A DNA stretch of 45,740 bases, from assembly GCA_947598825.1 (NCBI GenBank), contig CANQFM010000022.1, positions 1-45,740 on the forward strand, in the 5' to 3' direction. This document shows, piece by piece, positions 26,619 to 34,806 of this stretch. Positions within the stretch are counted from its first letter, which is position 1; every line of letters starts with the position of its first letter. Origin of the DNA: an uncultured Eisenbergiella sp. GTDB lineage: Bacteria; Bacillota; Clostridia; Lachnospirales; Lachnospiraceae. The translations under genes and the position numbers were made by a program. Under the pieces are notes generated by a model that had not been told where the DNA came from, did not search any database, and saw only the letters and a program-made list of their open reading frames with translations.

Positions 26619-27284
26619 ATGAAATCAATTCTGGTCATAGGAATGGGACGGTTCGGGCATCATCTGACCAAGAATCTGTTGGAGCTGGGCAACGATGTGA
26701 TGATCGTGGACTCGGAGGAAAACAGGATGGAGGACCTGGTGCCTTATGCGACCAGCGCAAAGATCGGGGACTGCACGAACCCCGAAGTATTGAGAAGTCT
26801 GGGGGTCGCCAATTTCGATCTGATCTTCATCTGCATCGGCACGAATTTCCAGAGCAGCCTGGAAATTACCAGCCTGGTGAAAGAGATGGGCGGACGGCAT
26901 GTGGTGAGCAAGGCCACCCGGGATATCCAGGCAAAATTCCTGCTGCGCAACGGCGCGGACGAGGTGATCTATCCGGAAAAGGATATTGCGGAAAAATGCG
27001 CGGAGCGCTACAGTATGGATAATGTTTTCGACTATATCGAACTGGACGACGATTACGCGGTCTATGAGATCCCGCCGATGCGCGCCTGGATCGGCAGATC
27101 CATTCGGGAAGCGGATATCGCGCGGAAGCATAACGTGATGGTCCTGGGGATCCGGGATGAGACGGGGGATAAAAAGATCATGCCGTCCGCGGACTATGTG
27201 GTGAAGGCAGAGGAACATCTGATGGTGCTGGGAGAGCGGGGGACGGTGTCGAGACTGCTCAAACAGATAGGAAGTGAGAAATAA
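26619..27284 (+). CDS. ktrA: Potassium uptake regulatory subunit KtrA (RCK domain)
   Basis: A 221-aa cytoplasmic protein with ACGGAGG before ATG 26619. An RCK_N Rossmann domain opens with ILVIGMGRFGHHLTKNLLELG and binds NAD/ATP; an RCK_C domain follows from about residue 135 (YAVYEIPPMRAWIGRSIREADI). KtrA octamers sit under KtrB and gate it with ATP/ADP; c-di-AMP binds the RCK_C domain in some family members. The gene follows ktrB by 51 bases. The next gene starts directly after its stop codon. Confidence 0.93.
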   Translation: MKSILVIGMGRFGHHLTKNLLELGNDVMIVDSEENRMEDLVPYATSAKIGDCTNPEVLRSLGVANFDLIFICIGTNFQSSLEITSLVKEMGGRHVVSKATRDIQAKFLLRNGADEVIYPEKDIAEKCAERYSMDNVFDYIELDDDYAVYEIPPMRAWIGRSIREADIARKHNVMVLGIRDETGDKKIMPSADYVVKAEEHLMVLGERGTVSRLLKQIGSEK

Positions 27285-28070
27285 ATGATCACCGCGGCGT
27301 CCAACGGACGGATCAAAAGGCTGATCCAATTGAATCAGAAGGCCAGGCTGCGGCGGGAAGAGGATATCTTTGTAGTGGAAGGGATTCGGATGTTTCTGGA
27401 AGCCCCGTTGGAAAAGATCCGGGAAGTATATGTCTCGGAGCGCTTCCTGGAACAGTGCGGCTGCAGGGACCGTCTGGAACAGACCGGTTATGAAGTGGTA
27501 TCGGACAGCCTTTTTGAAAAAATTTCCGATACCGTCACGCCCCAGGGGATCCTCTGCGTGGTGGAACAGCTCCATTATAATAAGAAGAAACTGATGCAGA
27601 AGGAGACGCCTCTTTTTTTGATCCTGGAAAATATACAGGATCCGGGCAATCTGGGGACCATGCTGCGCACCGGGGAGGGCGCGGGGGTCAGCGCGGTCAT
27701 TATGAGCCGTGACACGGTGGATCCTTATAATCCCAAAGTCATACGCAGTACCATGGGGAGCATTTATCGCGTCCCTTTCTGGCAGGCGGAGGATCTGAGA
27801 GCGGAAACAGAAGCGCTTCGGGAACAGGGAGTGCGGGTCTTTGCGGCCCACCTGCAGGGTTCCTGCGAGTATACGAAGGCCGATTACAGCGGCGGCAGCG
27901 CCTTTTTGATCGGCAATGAGGGAAACGGCCTGAGGCCGGAAACGGCAGCGCTGGCGGATGCCTGCGTCCGGATCCCCATGGAGGGAGAAGTGGAATCGCT
28001 CAACGCCGCCGTGGCGGCGTCGCTGCTTATGTACGAAGCCAGACGGCAGAGAGGAGAACGAAAAGGATGA
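27285..28070 (+). CDS. TrmH/SpoU-family RNA 2'-O-methyltransferase
   Basis: A 261-aa protein starting at the base after the ktrA stop. It has an N-terminal L30e-like RNA-binding domain (about 1-100) and a SPOUT methyltransferase domain. The three SpoU motifs are clear: LENIQDPGNLGTMLRTGEGAG, STMGSIYRVPF and LIGNEGNGLR followed by IPMEGEVESLNAAVAASLLMYE. It methylates a ribose 2'-OH in rRNA (RlmB-like) or tRNA using SAM; the target base is not predictable. Its stop overlaps the proC start by four bases. Confidence 0.92.
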   Translation: MITAASNGRIKRLIQLNQKARLRREEDIFVVEGIRMFLEAPLEKIREVYVSERFLEQCGCRDRLEQTGYEVVSDSLFEKISDTVTPQGILCVVEQLHYNKKKLMQKETPLFLILENIQDPGNLGTMLRTGEGAGVSAVIMSRDTVDPYNPKVIRSTMGSIYRVPFWQAEDLRAETEALREQGVRVFAAHLQGSCEYTKADYSGGSAFLIGNEGNGLRPETAALADACVRIPMEGEVESLNAAVAASLLMYEARRQRGERKG

Positions 28071-28861
28071 AGATCGGGTTTATCGGCCTCGGGAATATGG
28101 CGCAGGCCATGATCGGAGGGATTTTAAAAGAGGGGCTGGCAAGGCCGGAGGAGATTTATGGATCTGCAAAGACGGCCGCAACCGAAAAGAAGATCAAAGA
28201 AAAATATGACATTAACGTCACAGGAGACAATCGAAAAACGACACAGGAGTCAGAACTTGTATTCCTTGCAGTAAAACCCCAGTTTTTCCAAGAGGTAACG
28301 CAGCAGATACAGGATCTGGATCTGCGGGGCAAAACCATAGTCAGCATCGCCCCGGGGAAAAGCATCGCATGGCTGGAGGAACAGCTTGGGAAGCAGCCGG
28401 CCTTTGTCCGGGCAATGCCCAACACGCCCGCCCTGGTGGGGGAAGGCTGTACGGCGGTCTGTTTTTCCGAGGCGGTAAACGGAGAGCAAAAAGAGCAGGT
28501 GTTGTCGGTCCTTCGCAGTTTCGGCCGTGCCATTGAGGTACCGGAGCGCCTGATGGATGTGGTGCCCGGCATCAGCGGCAGCGCGCCTGCCTGGGTCTTT
28601 ATGATGATGGAGGCGATGGCCGACGGCGCGGTGGCGGAGGGAATGCCCAGAAGCATGGCCTATGAGTTTGCCGCCCAGGCAGTTTTGGGAAGCGCGAAAC
28701 TGATGCAGGAGACGGGGATGCACCCTGGCGCGCTGAAAGACATGGTATGTTCGCCTGCCGGGTCCACGATCCAGGCGGTGCGCGTATTGGAGGAAAAGAA
28801 TTTCAGGGGAGCGGTGATGGATGCGGTGATCGCCTGCGTGGAAAAATCCCGTTCCTTATAA
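28067..28861 (+). CDS. proC: Pyrroline-5-carboxylate reductase
   Basis: A 264-aa enzyme overlapping the previous gene by ATGA. It reduces pyrroline-5-carboxylate to proline with NAD(P)H in the cytoplasm. IGFIGLGNMAQAMIGGIL is the Rossmann motif, MPNTPALVGEGCTAV the middle signature, and GSAPAWVFMMMEAMADGAV with HPGALKDMVCSPAGSTIQAV the C-terminal family signature. It ends the ktrB-ktrA-TrmH-proC run; a terminator follows. Confidence 0.95.
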   Translation: MKIGFIGLGNMAQAMIGGILKEGLARPEEIYGSAKTAATEKKIKEKYDINVTGDNRKTTQESELVFLAVKPQFFQEVTQQIQDLDLRGKTIVSIAPGKSIAWLEEQLGKQPAFVRAMPNTPALVGEGCTAVCFSEAVNGEQKEQVLSVLRSFGRAIEVPERLMDVVPGISGSAPAWVFMMMEAMADGAVAEGMPRSMAYEFAAQAVLGSAKLMQETGMHPGALKDMVCSPAGSTIQAVRVLEEKNFRGAVMDAVIACVEKSRSL

Positions 28862-28905
28862 CTTATAAATTAGAAATCGAAAACAAAACGAATAGAGAAT
28901 AAAAG

Positions 28906-28945
28906 AACTGCCGCCCTGCCTTCCGGTTTCGGGCGGCAGTTTTAA
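28906..28945 (+). terminator. Rho-independent terminator after proC
   Basis: AACTGCCGCCC (28906-28916) pairs perfectly with GGGCGGCAGTT (28931-28941), followed by TTAAT. Confidence 0.85.
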
Positions 28946-28980
28946 TAAATGGCGGCAAAATTTTGCGGAAATAAAAATAC

Positions 28981-29009
28981 TTGACAGATATGTGAAATAC
29001 TGTTATGAT
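28981..29009 (+). promoter_or_regulatory. Sigma-A promoter of the first SleB-type hydrolase gene
   Basis: Perfect TTGACA (28981-28986), 17 bases, TATGAT (29004-29009). Leader to ATG 29115 about 100 bases. Confidence 0.8.
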
Positions 29010-29025
29010 ACTCCTTGCAACACTT

Positions 29026-29042
29026 TGTAACAAAAATGTAAT
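29026..29042 (+). promoter_or_regulatory. WalR-like box in the leader of the first SleB-type gene
   Basis: TGTAAC (29026-29031)-AAAAA-TGTAAT (29037-29042) fits TGTWAH-N5-TGTWAH with no mismatch. It lies just downstream of the promoter at 28981-29009, which would suit repression unless a second promoter is used; a degenerate third half-site TGTAAT is at 29057-29062. The 21 bases from TTGTAAC agree at 19 positions with those at 11688. Confidence 0.5.
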
Positions 29043-29114
29043 AATTGAAACCAACCTGTAATAGAATGGAATAAAAATTAAAATTCTTTTACAGGAAAGG
29101 CAAGGAGGAAAAGC

Positions 29115-30290
29115 ATGGGCGTAATCAGCAGAGTTCCCCTCTGCAGAACAGCCGCCATTGCCGTCGTGTCAGCGGTGCTGTGGATCTTTTTCCCGGCGGA
29201 AGCTGCCGCGGGCGGAATCGGGCTGATCGATACGACAGAAATTTTGGAAGTACGCGCCGAAGCAAACGATACATCGGAAATCGTAGGACAGTTGCTGGAC
29301 GAGACCCCGGTTGCGATCCTGCAGCGAGAAGAGGGCTGGATCCAGATTGTGGCGGGAACGGTCATAGGCTGGGTGCCGGAGGAAAATCTGATCGAGGCAG
29401 AAGGAACGGAAGCAGAAGAGGCAGCCACACAGCCGGAAACGGAAATAGCGCCGGAGGCTTTGGAGACGGAGGAAGGAACGCAGGAAGTCTTTTCAGAGGA
29501 AGAGACGGAAATACAGCAGGAGCCTGCAGAGGACGCAGACGTGCAGGTGGAATCGACCGCAGAGGACGCAGGGGTGCAGGCGGAATCGACCGAAGAGGAC
29601 GCAGAAGTGCAGGCGGAATCGGCTGCAGAGGACGCAGAAGTGCAGGCGGAATCGGCCGCAGAGGATGTGGATGCTCAGGAGGAAACGCCGGTACAGGAGC
29701 AGATAGAAGCACAGTTGGAGACCGAGCAGCAGACAGAACCAGATGAGGCGCAGGCAGCGGCTTTGCAGGCGCAGATAGAAGCGGAGCAAGCGGCGGCTTT
29801 GCAGGCCCAGATAGAGGTAGAGCAGGCAGCGGCCCTGCAGGCCCAGATGGAAGCGGAGCAGGCAGCGGCTCTGCAGGCGCAGATGGAAGCGGAGCAGGCG
29901 GCAGCCCTGCAGGCGCAGTACCGGGCGGCGGCGCTGGCTGCGGCGGGTGCGACGGAGGAAGACCTGTATCTGATGGCAAATATTATTTTTTGTGAGGCCG
30001 GAGGAGAACCTTATCTTGGCAAAGTGGCGGTGGGCAGTGTGATCATGAATCGTGTGTACAGCGACAGCCAGCCCGACTCGATTCACGATGTCGTCTATGC
30101 GAGGGGACAGTTTTCTCCAGTGAGAAACGGCAGCCTTGCCCGAGCGCTGGAGCGCGGCAGCGCGGATGAGACTTGTTATCAGGCGGCTTTGGAAGCGTTT
30201 CTGGGCGCGAAACCCGTGGGGGATAAGTTGTATTTCAGGAGGAGGAACGGCCGGTCCGGTCAGGTGATCGGGGGCCATGTGTTCTATTAA
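29115..30290 (+). CDS. Secreted SH3/SleB-type cell-wall hydrolase with two repeat linkers
   Basis: A 391-aa protein with AAGGAGG before ATG 29115. Signal peptide about residues 1-32 (AAIAVVSAVLWIFFPAEAAAG). An SH3b domain follows (about 35-95, ILEVRAEANDTSEIVGQLLDE). Next comes a highly acidic Glu/Ala linker with four 11-residue repeats (140-183) and five 11-12-residue EAEQAAALQAQ repeats (211-269). The C-terminal hydrolase_2 (SleB) domain starts near 281: LMANIIFCEAGGEPYLGKVAVGSVIMNRV, where the Glu is the likely catalytic acid. SleB-type enzymes are lytic transglycosylases or amidase-like enzymes acting on cortex or wall peptidoglycan. Here the SH3 domain and linker suggest a vegetative wall role. 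A paralogue follows at 30527. Confidence 0.88.
   Translation: MGVISRVPLCRTAAIAVVSAVLWIFFPAEAAAGGIGLIDTTEILEVRAEANDTSEIVGQLLDETPVAILQREEGWIQIVAGTVIGWVPEENLIEAEGTEAEEAATQPETEIAPEALETEEGTQEVFSEEETEIQQEPAEDADVQVESTAEDAGVQAESTEEDAEVQAESAAEDAEVQAESAAEDVDAQEETPVQEQIEAQLETEQQTEPDEAQAAALQAQIEAEQAAALQAQIEVEQAAALQAQMEAEQAAALQAQMEAEQAAALQAQYRAAALAAAGATEEDLYLMANIIFCEAGGEPYLGKVAVGSVIMNRVYSDSQPDSIHDVVYARGQFSPVRNGSLARALERGSADETCYQAALEAFLGAKPVGDKLYFRRRNGRSGQVIGGHVFY
29532..29663 (+). repeat. Four tandem 33-bp coding repeats
   Basis: Four consecutive 33-base units starting at 29532, 29565, 29598 and 29631 encode D-A-x-V-Q-[AV]-E-S-x-x-E. Units three and four differ by only one base in the middle, indicating recent duplication. 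Confidence 0.9.
29745..29921 (+). repeat. Tandem 36-bp coding repeats (five units, first one shorter)
   Basis: One 33-base and four 36-base units (29745-29921) encode E-[AV]-E-Q-A-A-A-L-Q-A-Q-x, predicted to be a long amphipathic helix joining linker and hydrolase domain. Confidence 0.9.
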
Positions 30291-30298
30291 AAAACAGG

Positions 30299-30336
30299 CA
30301 GCGGCTGCCCGGCAGGAACCGGAGGCCGCTGTTTTT
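30299..30336 (+). terminator. Rho-independent terminator between the two SleB-type genes
   Basis: CAGCGGC (30299-30305) pairs with GCCGCTG (30325-30331), with inner CCGG/CCGG pairing possible, followed by TTTTT. Confidence 0.8.
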
Positions 30337-30388
30337 GGCATCTGACGTTAAAAAGTTAATCGGAAAGTTAAACGTTTTTAAAGCTTTC

Positions 30389-30417
30389 TTGACAGAATGT
30401 TACGAATTTGATATTAT
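30389..30417 (+). promoter_or_regulatory. Sigma-A promoter with WalR-like repeat, second SleB-type gene
   Basis: Perfect TTGACA (30389-30394), 17 bases, TATTAT (30412-30417). In the spacer and -10 lies TGTTAC (30398-30403)-N5-TGATAT (30409-30414), a WalR-type repeat with one mismatch. That position would suit repression. Confidence 0.6.
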
Positions 30418-30526
30418 AGTTCTACTTCACGCAAAAAATATGTAATCTACAGGGGACGCTGGAGCCGGAATGTCTTTTTGCAGCGTCTGTCCATAAAGGA
30501 AAAAAACATATTTTCAGGAGCGAGTC

Positions 30527-31834
30527 ATGAACAAAAACGGGGATCATGCAAAGGCTGGGGGGCCGATAACTGCATACAGGCACTGGCGAAGGAGAGTTGC
30601 GGCGCTTTTTCTGATGCTGGTGCTGTTTTGCGATCCTGCCGTTGTAAAAGCGGCGGGAACCTCCGGGGACGAAGGAAACGGGCGGAAAGAAACGGCTGAC
30701 AGTTCATGGGAGGAAACCGCAGGAGAGACGGAAGACGGCTCCCGGGAAGAAACCGGGGAAACGGAAGATAACGCCCGGGAGGAAACTGAAGAGGCGGAAG
30801 AGAAGGGCAAAGAAGGGCCATCCTGGAATATAGGCGCCGGCGTTGCGGCACTGATCGATTATCCGGAGGAAACCGTATCGGAAGAGGAACCCTCCGGGGA
30901 AGAAGAAGCTTCTGTGGAGAAAGCGGGCGAACTTGTGATGGTCGACGTGCAGGATGTCCTCAACGTGCGCAGAGAGCCCGGCGGAGAGGCGGAGATCATC
31001 GGGTATCTGTATGCCGACTGCGGCGGCACGGTGCTGGAGCAGAAGGACGGCTGGACGAAGCTGGAATCCGGCAATCTGACAGGCTGGGCCAGCGACGATT
31101 ACCTGCTTTTCGGAGAAGACGCAGAGAAAGCGGCGCAGGATGCGGGACGTGTGGTGGCGACTACGACTACCGGCGCGCTGCGGATCCGCAAGGAGCCGTC
31201 CCTGGAGGCCGGGATATATGACCTTCTGGAAGAGGGCGCGGAATATGAAGTGGTAGACAGCGATCAGCTCGCGTTCAGCGACGGCATCGAGATTTCCGAT
31301 GAATGGGTCGCAGTGGATTATGAAGGCAAGACCGGTTTTGTTTCATCGGAATTTGTGAAAGTGGATTTCGTTCTGGATCATGGGGAGACCCTGGAAGAGA
31401 TCGAGCGGCGCAGGGAAGAAGAGCGGCGGACGGCGGAGGAGCAGAAAGCGAAGGAGCAGGCCCGCAAGCAGGCGATTGAAAAGGCCATGTCCTATAACGT
31501 TTCGGATGAAACGCTCCTGGCAGCCCTGATCCAATGCGAGGCAGGTTCCGATGTATATGAGGGACAGGTGGCGGTAGGCGCTGTGGTCATGAACCGCGTA
31601 TTGAGCAGCGCTTATCCCAATACCATCCGGGACGTGATCTTCGCTTCCGGCCAGTTCACACCGGCGGGCAGCGGCAAGCTCGGCAGGGTGATCGATTCCG
31701 GCAATATCTGGGCCTCCTGTATACAGGCGGCGAAGGACGCCATGGCAGGGGTTTCGCCTGTAGGATCCGCCACCCGGTTCCGCCGCGCCGGAAACCGGGA
31801 TGGGATCATCGTGGGACAGCATGTTTTCTGGTGA
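30527..31834 (+). CDS. Secreted cell-wall hydrolase with two SH3 domains and a SleB domain
   Basis: A 435-aa paralogue of the preceding hydrolase, with CAGGAGCG before ATG 30527. An N-terminal basic stretch then a hydrophobic segment (VAALFLMLVLFCDPAVVKAAG, about 25-45) forms the signal. A Ser/Glu/Thr-rich spacer follows (45-135). Two SH3b domains come next (about 140-200, VLNVRREPGGEAEIIGYLY; about 210-285, ALRIRKEPSLEAGIYDLLEE). A charged coiled coil follows (285-325), then hydrolase_2 (about 330-435, LLAALIQCEAGSDVYEGQVAVGAVVMNRV) ending in IIVGQHVFW, close to the other copy's VIGGHVFY. It should act on peptidoglycan outside the membrane, the SH3 domains binding wall peptides. The linker repeats of the first copy are absent. 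Confidence 0.88.
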   Translation: MNKNGDHAKAGGPITAYRHWRRRVAALFLMLVLFCDPAVVKAAGTSGDEGNGRKETADSSWEETAGETEDGSREETGETEDNAREETEEAEEKGKEGPSWNIGAGVAALIDYPEETVSEEEPSGEEEASVEKAGELVMVDVQDVLNVRREPGGEAEIIGYLYADCGGTVLEQKDGWTKLESGNLTGWASDDYLLFGEDAEKAAQDAGRVVATTTTGALRIRKEPSLEAGIYDLLEEGAEYEVVDSDQLAFSDGIEISDEWVAVDYEGKTGFVSSEFVKVDFVLDHGETLEEIERRREEERRTAEEQKAKEQARKQAIEKAMSYNVSDETLLAALIQCEAGSDVYEGQVAVGAVVMNRVLSSAYPNTIRDVIFASGQFTPAGSGKLGRVIDSGNIWASCIQAAKDAMAGVSPVGSATRFRRAGNRDGIIVGQHVFW

Positions 31835-31871
31835 AAATTTTGCCTGAGAAGATGGTATTTTAAGAAAATAT

Positions 31872-31900
31872 TTGAATTATGGGATATAATATAGTATGAT
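31872..31900 (+). promoter_or_regulatory. Promoter of the NfeD-SPFH pair
   Basis: TTGAAT (31872-31877), 17 bases, TATGAT (31895-31900). An additional TATAAT at 31885-31890 has no good -35. Confidence 0.5.
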
Positions 31901-31933
31901 AGTAGCAGGTTGGGAGAAAGGGGGCATCCGGCG

Positions 31934-32368
31934 ATGACAGAAGTGTTGTTTTGGGCAGTGCTGCTGGTAGTGCTGGTACTGGTCGAACTTGCTACGATGG
32001 GGCTGACGACGGTCTGGTTCGCGGCGGGGTCGCTTGCCGCCCTGATCGCGGCTGCGTGCCATGCGCCGCTGTTTATCCAGATCACGCTGTTTTTGGTGGT
32101 ATCCGTCCTTCTGCTGGTATTTACACGGCCTGTCGCCATGAAATATTTCAACACGCAGCGGACCAGGACGAATGTGCAGAGCCTGGTAGGGCAGAAGGGG
32201 ATCGTGACCGGGGAGATCAACAATCTCAAGGGCTGCGGCCAGGTCACGTTAAACGGTATGGAGTGGACGGCCCGGGCGCTGGCAGCGGATGGCGAGATAG
32301 CGGAAGGAAACGTTGTCACCGTCAGGAGGATCGACGGCGTAAAGCTCATTGTGGAAAAGGAGGGTTAA
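31934..32368 (+). CDS. NfeD-family membrane protein
   Basis: A 144-aa protein starting at ATG 31934 (AAAGGGGG upstream; the frame from TTG 31910 would put that site inside). Hydrophobic segments lie at residues 3-22 and 27-68, then an OB-fold domain (about 80-144, VQSLVGQKGIVTGEINNLKGCGQVTLNG). Short NfeD proteins without a protease domain partner SPFH proteins encoded beside them and help organise membrane microdomains. The SPFH gene follows after 3 bases, so the pairing is complete. Confidence 0.9.
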   Translation: MTEVLFWAVLLVVLVLVELATMGLTTVWFAAGSLAALIAAACHAPLFIQITLFLVVSVLLLVFTRPVAMKYFNTQRTRTNVQSLVGQKGIVTGEINNLKGCGQVTLNGMEWTARALAADGEIAEGNVVTVRRIDGVKLIVEKEG

Positions 32369-32371
32369 GCT

Positions 32372-33298
32372 ATGCTGGCAGGTCTGGCATTACTCATTAT
32401 TCTGGTTCTTGCGATCATCGTGATCGCGTCCTGTATCAAGATCGTACCGCAGGCGCAGGCGTATATCGTAGAGCGGCTGGGGGCGTATCAGGGCACCTGG
32501 GACGTTGGGCTGCACTTTAAGGTCCCTGTCATCGACAGAGTGGCCAAGAGAGTTGTATTGAAGGAACAGGTTGCGGATTTCCCGCCGCAGCCGGTCATTA
32601 CGAAGGATAACGTGACGATGCGGATCGATACGGTGGTATTCTTCCAGATCACGGATCCGAAGCTGTTCACTTACGGTGTGGAAAATCCGATCATGGCCAT
32701 CGAGAATCTGACGGCTACGACGCTGCGCAATATCATCGGCGATCTGGAACTGGATCAGACGCTTACCTCCAGAGAGACGATCAACGCCAAGATGCGGGCG
32801 TCCCTGGATATTGCCACCGATCCCTGGGGGATCAAGGTCAATCGAGTGGAGCTTAAGAATATCATTCCGCCGGCGGCCATTCAGGACGCCATGGAGAAGC
32901 AGATGAAAGCGGAGCGCGAACGGCGTGAAGCGATCCTGCGCGCGGAAGGCGAGAAGAAGTCCACGATCCTGGTAGCGGAAGGAAAGAAGGAATCCGCGAT
33001 TCTGGAGGCGGAGGCGGAGAAGCAGTCTGCGATCCTGCGCGCGGAGGCCCAGAAGGAGAAGATGATCCGGGAGGCGGAAGGCGAAGCGGAAGCCATCCTG
33101 AAGGTACAGAAAGCGACGGCGGACGGCCTTCGTTTCATCCGGGAGGCCGGTGCGGACGATTCCGTACTCAAGCTGAAGAGCCTGGAAACTTTCGAGAAGG
33201 TGGCGGATGGCCAATCCACCAAGATCATCATTCCGTCCGAGATTCAGAGCATGGCGGGCGTGCTGGCCAGCGCGAAGGAGCTTCTGACGGAGAAGTGA
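32372..33298 (+). CDS. SPFH/Band 7 (stomatin-like) membrane scaffold protein
   Basis: A 308-aa protein with an N-terminal membrane segment (LLIILVLAIIVIASCI, about 7-22) and an SPFH domain (about 25-180, VERLGAYQGTWDVGLHFKVPVIDRV). A stalk of five 11-residue repeats occupies 187-241 (AILRAEGEKKS, TILVAEGKKES, AILEAEAEKQS and so on). Stomatin-like proteins form large cages or rings on the membrane that enclose other proteins; the stalk makes the helical wall. No enzyme activity is expected. A long A/G-rich stem-loop (33335-33367) follows. Confidence 0.93.
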   Translation: MLAGLALLIILVLAIIVIASCIKIVPQAQAYIVERLGAYQGTWDVGLHFKVPVIDRVAKRVVLKEQVADFPPQPVITKDNVTMRIDTVVFFQITDPKLFTYGVENPIMAIENLTATTLRNIIGDLELDQTLTSRETINAKMRASLDIATDPWGIKVNRVELKNIIPPAAIQDAMEKQMKAERERREAILRAEGEKKSTILVAEGKKESAILEAEAEKQSAILRAEAQKEKMIREAEGEAEAILKVQKATADGLRFIREAGADDSVLKLKSLETFEKVADGQSTKIIIPSEIQSMAGVLASAKELLTEK

Positions 33299-33334
33299 CC
33301 GCAGGCGCAAACAGAATAAAACGTTTTGACAGGG

Positions 33335-33367
33335 CAAAAGAAAGTTCGCTGGGCGTGCTTTCTTTTG
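33335..33367 (+). terminator. Hairpin between the SPFH gene and argF
   Basis: CAAAAGAAAG (33335-33344) pairs with CTTTCTTTTG (33358-33367), a 10-bp perfect stem with a 13-base loop. The downstream tail is only TTGG, so it is a weak terminator or a leader hairpin of argF. Confidence 0.5.
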
Positions 33368-33389
33368 TTGGTTAAGGAGGAGGAAGAAA

Positions 33390-34391
33390 ATGGATCTGAC
33401 AGGACGCCATTTTTTAAAGCTGCTGGACTATACGCCGGAGGAGATCGCCTATTTGCTCGCATTGGCGGCGAAGCTGAAGGCGATGAAAAAAGCGGGGATT
33501 CTGATGGATACGCTGAGAGGGAAGAACGTGGCGCTGATCTTTGAAAAGACCAGCACCAGGACGAGAAGTTCCTTTGAAGTGGCGGCCAACGATCTGGGCA
33601 TGGGAAGCACCTATTTAGATCCTTCCAGCTCTCAGATCGGGAAGAAAGAGAGCATCCGGGACACGGCCAGGGTGCTGGGCCGGATGTATGAGGGAATTGA
33701 ATACCGCGGCTATGGGCAGGAAATCGTGGAAGAACTGGCCAGATATGCAGGGGTTCCTGTCTGGAACGGCCTGACCAACGAATTTCACCCTACGCAGATG
33801 CTGGCAGACCTTCTAACGATCCAGGAACACCTCGGAAGGATTCGGGGCGTGAAGCTGGTGTATATGGGCGACGCGCGTTACAATATGGGCAATTCCTATA
33901 TGGTGGTATGCGCCAAGATGGGGATGCATTTCACCGCCTGCGCGCCGGCAAAATATTTCCCGGCGCCGGATCTGGTGGCGCAGTGCAGACAGATCGCGCA
34001 GCAGACCGGCGGGAGCATTACGCTGACGGAGGACGTGGCTTCCGGCACCAGGGGAGCGGACGTGATTTGTACGGACGTCTGGGTTTCGATGGGAGAGCCG
34101 GACGAAGTGTGGCGGGAACGGATCGAGGATCTGATGCCCTATCAGGTAAACCGCAGCGTAATGGAGAATGCAGGGAATGCAATTTTTATGCACTGTCTGC
34201 CTTCTTTTCATGACTTAAACACCAAGATCGGCAAGGAGATCGGGGAACGCTTCGGGATCCGCGAGATGGAGGTGACGGATGAAGTGTTCGAGTCCGATGC
34301 TTCCGTGGTTTTTGACGAGGCGGAAAACCGTATGCATACGATCAAGGCAGTGATGGCGGCGACCCTGGGCTGGAAAGAGAGGGAAGCCTGA
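33390..34391 (+). CDS. argF: Ornithine carbamoyltransferase
   Basis: A 333-aa enzyme with AAGGAGGAGG before ATG 33390. It makes citrulline from ornithine and carbamoyl phosphate, or runs in reverse in arginine deiminase pathways. [11 protein letters not shown] binds carbamoyl phosphate, [11 protein letters not shown] is the second conserved block, and MHCLPSFHD is the ornithine-binding loop (usual form HCLPAFHD). No other arginine genes are adjacent, so anabolic (argF) or catabolic (arcB) use cannot be decided; the symbol reflects the general family. Cytoplasmic trimer. Confidence 0.93.
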   Translation: MDLTGRHFLKLLDYTPEEIAYLLALAAKLKAMKKAGILMDTLRGKNVALIFEKTSTRTRSSFEVAANDLGMGSTYLDPSSSQIGKKESIRDTARVLGRMYEGIEYRGYGQEIVEELARYAGVPVWNGLTNEFHPTQMLADLLTIQEHLGRIRGVKLVYMGDARYNMGNSYMVVCAKMGMHFTACAPAKYFPAPDLVAQCRQIAQQTGGSITLTEDVASGTRGADVICTDVWVSMGEPDEVWRERIEDLMPYQVNRSVMENAGNAIFMHCLPSFHDLNTKIGKEIGERFGIREMEVTDEVFESDASVVFDEAENRMHTIKAVMAATLGWKEREA

Positions 34392-34424
34392 CGGTACATA
34401 TTGCGCAGGCAGCTTGGAGGGAAA

Positions 34425-34781
34425 ATGGCTGAACGTTCCGAGGATGGAGAGCGCGTCGTACTCTGCGGAGCCAACGCTTACGAGAAGAAATACTATTTTA
34501 ATGAAAAATTCAAAGGGATCCCGCAGTCCATACAGGATGAACTGCACATTATCTGCGTCCTTTTTACGGCGGAAGTGGGCGGCGTTTTTACCATCGTGTT
34601 TGAACCGGACGGAACGCTGTCCTTTGAAACTAACGCGGCGGAGGATGACATCCTGTACGATGAAATTTCCAGCGGGCTTCTGATCAATGAGATCCGCCGT
34701 AACAGGCAGGAAATGTTGGAATCCTTAAGCCTCTATTACAGGGTGTTCATCCTGCGGGAAGACGTTTCCGGTCTTTTGTAA
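34425..34781 (+). CDS. DUF6145-type small protein
   Basis: A 118-aa protein starting at ATG 34425 behind TTGGAGGG; the longer frame from 34401 lacks a site. It begins with a short polar stretch, then [54 protein letters not shown] associate this with the Lachnospiraceae DUF6145 family, of unknown function; that link is from memory. No signal peptide or membrane segment. It lies between argF and coaX on the same strand with short gaps. Confidence 0.7.
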   Translation: MAERSEDGERVVLCGANAYEKKYYFNEKFKGIPQSIQDELHIICVLFTAEVGGVFTIVFEPDGTLSFETNAAEDDILYDEISSGLLINEIRRNRQEMLESLSLYYRVFILREDVSGLL

Positions 34782-34806
34782 GGGGCGCAGGAAGAGGGAG
34801 GAGATC

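Noticed and set aside
29532-29921. Regular repeats resembling a CRISPR array
   Set aside because: The units are directly abutting, in frame and coding, with no unique spacers.
29362-29979. Proline-rich repetitive frame on the minus strand
   Set aside because: A by-product of the tandem repeats in the SleB-type gene on the plus strand; no start signal.
33326-33331. TTGACA before argF as a promoter
   Set aside because: No acceptable -10 at 16-18 bases; the region is occupied by a hairpin instead.
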